The notes under the pieces were generated by a model, which saw only the letters and a program-made list of their open reading frames with translations, searched no databases and was not told the DNA's origin. Below are positions 61,066-64,000 of a stretch of 64,000 nt of DNA, one piece after another. This stretch comes from Rhytidiadelphus loreus (lineage: Eukaryota; Streptophyta; Bryopsida; Hypnales; Hylocomiaceae): the NCBI GenBank assembly GCA_947034895.1, contig OX344765.1, forward strand, positions 17,799,001 to 17,863,000, given 5' to 3'. Each line of letters starts with the position of its first letter. The first letter of the stretch is position 1. The translations under genes and the position numbers were made by a program.

Positions 61066-62358
61066 TATTTGGTCAATTTTAGGTGTAGTTACTTTGTGAT
61101 CCCAAATTTTTGATCCTATGGTTGCAATTTTGTACATACATGCACACAAGGATTGTCTTGAATGCAAGACAAATTTCATTGAGTTTGGGTTAGTGGTTAT
61201 GTCCACTTGAATCTTCTTGTTCTCAATACATGCAAGATGACCAATAAGATTTTTTCTTATTCATTGAGTTTTTTCTTGATTTTTTCTATAAATTCTCAAC
61301 TTCATTTCAAAGCAAAACATCAATTTGCACAAGTTGTGAGACACATACATTTTGCTAGAAAAAATTTGAATGATGAACTATGCATATGCAAAGTGATGCA
61401 AAAAAAAATTCTCAAAGTTTCAAGGTAAATATCTTACAATCAATGAAATATACTTCAAAGAATCACCATTGTTTCTCTATAAACAAGTTTGGCACAATGT
61501 TTATTGAGCCTGACTTTGATGTCACCCCCCATTGTAGACTTGGGATGGTGAAACCCAGCTCAACCCACTCAAAATATGCTTTGGCACGTGGGTGAATTTA
61601 TGGTTGAGTTTCTCAAATTTCTACCACAATGTTGAGGTCTAGAACAACTAATTTTCAAATGCATATAGAATACATTAGGAAAATTAAAAACATACAAAGA
61701 AACTTGGTCTCGTGTACTTACTTGATTTCAAATACATTTATAATGTCAGTTAATTTTTATTAAAGCATGGAAGACTTTTAAAAATAGATGGCTATGACAA
61801 ATTTGTTGCCAACAAATTTTTTAAAGACTTTTTAAATGATTTTTGTTATTTAAACCAATAAAAAGGATTGCAATTCAAGTGGGTGTTCTCCTAAATTTTT
61901 TAGAAAGGATAGTCTTGCATTATAGACATTCATACAACATTTGGGAGGGACTTTTGCAAAATTGCCTCCAAAATGACTTTTGGGATATGGATTCATGCAA
62001 ACAATTAGACACTCACCTATGCCACTACCCACACCACCTTCTTGTGCCAATTTTTTTTGCATTGACCTGCGATTCTGAGGTATCTATGAAGAACAATTGT
62101 TAGGGTTTATTATTGTGATCCACCTTGTTGGGATTTGAGGGGGAAGAAATGAGAGGATGCGGTCATCATGGGTAGTCTAGGAGAGGTAGTGAGAGCTTGA
62201 ATTAGTTGGCAGGGAGCGTGAAGGTCAATACATGAGTAGCAGTCTTGTGAGGGGGGGGAGGGAGGGATTAGGATTTGGGTACGCAAATAGCGAGAGGGAA
62301 GGAAGAAAGTTGAATGCTCAGGGAGATTACTCCTTGTAATTAAAAGTATACACCTAGG
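61066..62358. other. AT-rich DNA, mostly unassigned
   Basis: No supported gene. A G-rich tract GGGGGGGGAGGGAGGG at about 62250-62267 could form a quadruplex. Confidence 0.4.
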
Positions 62359-62362
62359 TTAA

Positions 62363-63260
62363 CTCCTAAAGGATCAAGGCTTTTCTTCTACCAAAAAGCA
62401 CTCAAACTTGTCATTTCTATAGTAGAAAGTAAAAAAATTTGAAAATTGTTTTTTTCAAACATCTAACTGTAGGATTTTACACCTAACTAGTATTAGAATG
62501 TGTAAAGAAAAAAAATTTAGAAATTTTGATTGCACGGATTGTTAGATATTTAAATTTAAAGTAGAAAAAACAAGTTTTTCAGCACATTGTGGGACTAGAT
62601 TATTTGACTTTGAACCTTCTTAAATTAAATTTTTTGCACTACAGAGTTTTGAGCTTTAAATCTTTGTTGTGGGGAATTGAGTTGAGAGTCCAGGGGGAAA
62701 AACTTTTTTAAAACCTTAATTTGTATTCTTTAAGAAATTATTAAGTAGAAGTAGGAATGAAATAGAAGGAAAATATAAATTATGAATATCTCTAAAATGG
62801 AATTAAAACGCTTTAATCCCAATCATGAGACTATTCTAGAAAGCAAACTAAACTATGTGGAACTTGTATTCTTGGAAAATTGTAAAAATTGCATTCATAA
62901 ATGAATCCTACAAGTTATTTTTTCAAGAAGATGTTTTAATTGCCCAAAAAACAAGATTGTCCATAACTTTCTCATAGCAAATCCAAATGGAATCAATCAA
63001 AGCTTTTTGTGTAGAAAAAACCTTCACAAAAAAACTTTCAAATTATCAAATTTTTTTAGGTGTCCACCCTCCTATGTTTTGAGTTTATTTGGACATAACC
63101 TTCTCTCTTAGGCACCGATTGAAAAAAAGTAATATTCCCATGAAGTTAATCAATTTTCCTATCTTCAAAAAAAATTCAAAAAATCATGATAAAAAATTAG
63201 CATGTAGGTACCTACCCAAAATTCCATTTGTCCTCCAAAGGGACAATGGTCCTTTAGGAG
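62363..63260 (+). mobile_element. piggyBac-like MITE (copy 4)
   Basis: Perfect TTAA on both sides (62359-62362 and 63261-63264). Ends CTCCTAAAGGATCA and TGGTCCTTTAGGAG. It is 898 bp. It belongs to the copy 2 subfamily, sharing the GGGACAATGGTCC right end and the GAATCCTA.AAGTTATTTTTT block, but is more diverged. No transposase frame. Confidence 0.8.
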
Positions 63261-63264
63261 TTAA

Positions 63265-64000
63265 GATGGTATTTGATATTGGTCTATTTACCTTAATCAT
63301 TGTATTTAAGATGATTGTGTTTATACATAAAAAAAACTACGAGGGGCATATTTTCAATCCCCAATGGTTTTTGTAAATTCACTCATGTGTTTTTCTAAGT
63401 GGGACAATCTTGCATATAAAATTTTTAAGTGTCTAATTGTTCCTGCACCCTTCTTCACAAAAAAATTCTTTCCTCTACTACATACATATATAGGGTATAC
63501 ACCACGAAACCAACAACAATCAATTCAATTAGAGTGTCATTGACAAGTATTAGTTTGTAATAACAAGTATACCATTTAACACTTTTGAATCCCCACTGAA
63601 ACTATCTTGTGAACATCGCATTCAATTTGAGTGTGTTTAATACATATGGCTTCAAAGATTGAAATTATATAGACTATAAATTTCATCCGAGTCTTGTAGA
63701 GTTTTCAATTTGTTGAACCCACTAAGGTAAACCTCCCAATTCATGCAATGTCATAATTTCTACTACTTATGGTCAATGTCTTATATTTATACTTAAATTT
63801 TTTAATATACACTGACACTACTTGTACCGTGGCACAATTTCAGTCAACTATCTTTCATCATAGTTTTTTTAATTGTGTTCTTTTGTCATCCACATCTATA
63901 CTAATTGTACCATGAAAAATTTGCACAACCTTTATCTATTTAGGCTAACTTATTAATAAAAATTAAACTACATAATGTTTTTACATAGCCTAATTTACAT
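63265..64000. other. AT-rich DNA, nothing assigned
   Basis: No reading frame, repeat end or motif of the families above was recognised up to the right edge of the window. Confidence 0.4.

Noticed and set aside
1..64000. CRISPR arrays, bacterial operons, tRNA or rRNA genes
   Set aside because: None seen. The tandem repeats present are minisatellites without spacer structure, and the composition and gene form are those of a plant nucleus.

Overview
The window is nuclear DNA of a land plant with a large, repeat-rich genome. The only intact conventional gene is an intron-free plant-type arginine decarboxylase (ADC) on the minus strand at 45932-48025. It lies in a GC-richer island and is surrounded by AT-rich DNA full of decayed transposable elements. 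Very long solo LTRs, many small inverted-repeat transposons and low gene density would suit a gymnosperm or another large-genome vascular plant. I cannot fix the species from sequence alone.

The left half (1-36 kb) is dominated by one family of unusually long LTRs (about 3 to 4.3 kb). They begin TGTGAG, end CTCACA or close variants, and carry a TATA box about 1.2 kb from the start. Four are solo LTRs with target duplications that can be read directly: 644-4893 (TAGTT), 5716-9300 (TACTC), 20510-26543 (CTTAC) and 21756-24753, which is nested inside the third (GAGGG/AAGGG). A fifth copy begins at 31790 and has no clear end. An older minus-strand copy, ending at 10874, seems to have been split by the first two insertions. 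No gag, protease, reverse transcriptase or integrase reading frame is visible anywhere.

Between the LTRs lie a broken, intron-containing relic that resembles an N4/N6 DNA methylase (about 10.9-12.5 kb, plus strand), a second degenerate coding relic (about 31.0-31.5 kb, minus strand), a 561-bp hAT-like element with a perfect 8-bp target duplication (18976-19536), a 119-bp hairpin MITE (28510-28628), and a dispersed repeat present twice around a variable AT microsatellite (27290-27656 and 36838-37147).

From 15.7 kb to the right end there is a family of about 0.9-kb elements with CCCCTAAAGGACCA-type inverted ends flanked by TTAA. That is the arrangement expected of piggyBac-like MITEs. Four are intact or nearly so (40.7, 41.9, 59.0 and 62.4 kb) and two are degraded (15.8 and 57.8 kb).

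The ADC gene has a TATA box near 48.83 kb and, if the leader is unspliced, about 770 nt of leader. This leader has no AUG except an 8-codon upstream ORF, and it has a 9-bp GC-rich hairpin just upstream of the start codon. About 4 kb upstream of the gene is a 161-bp tandem repeat (52.2-52.9 kb), and one inverted piece of it reappears at about 61.0 kb. The remaining DNA is AT-rich and I could not assign it.
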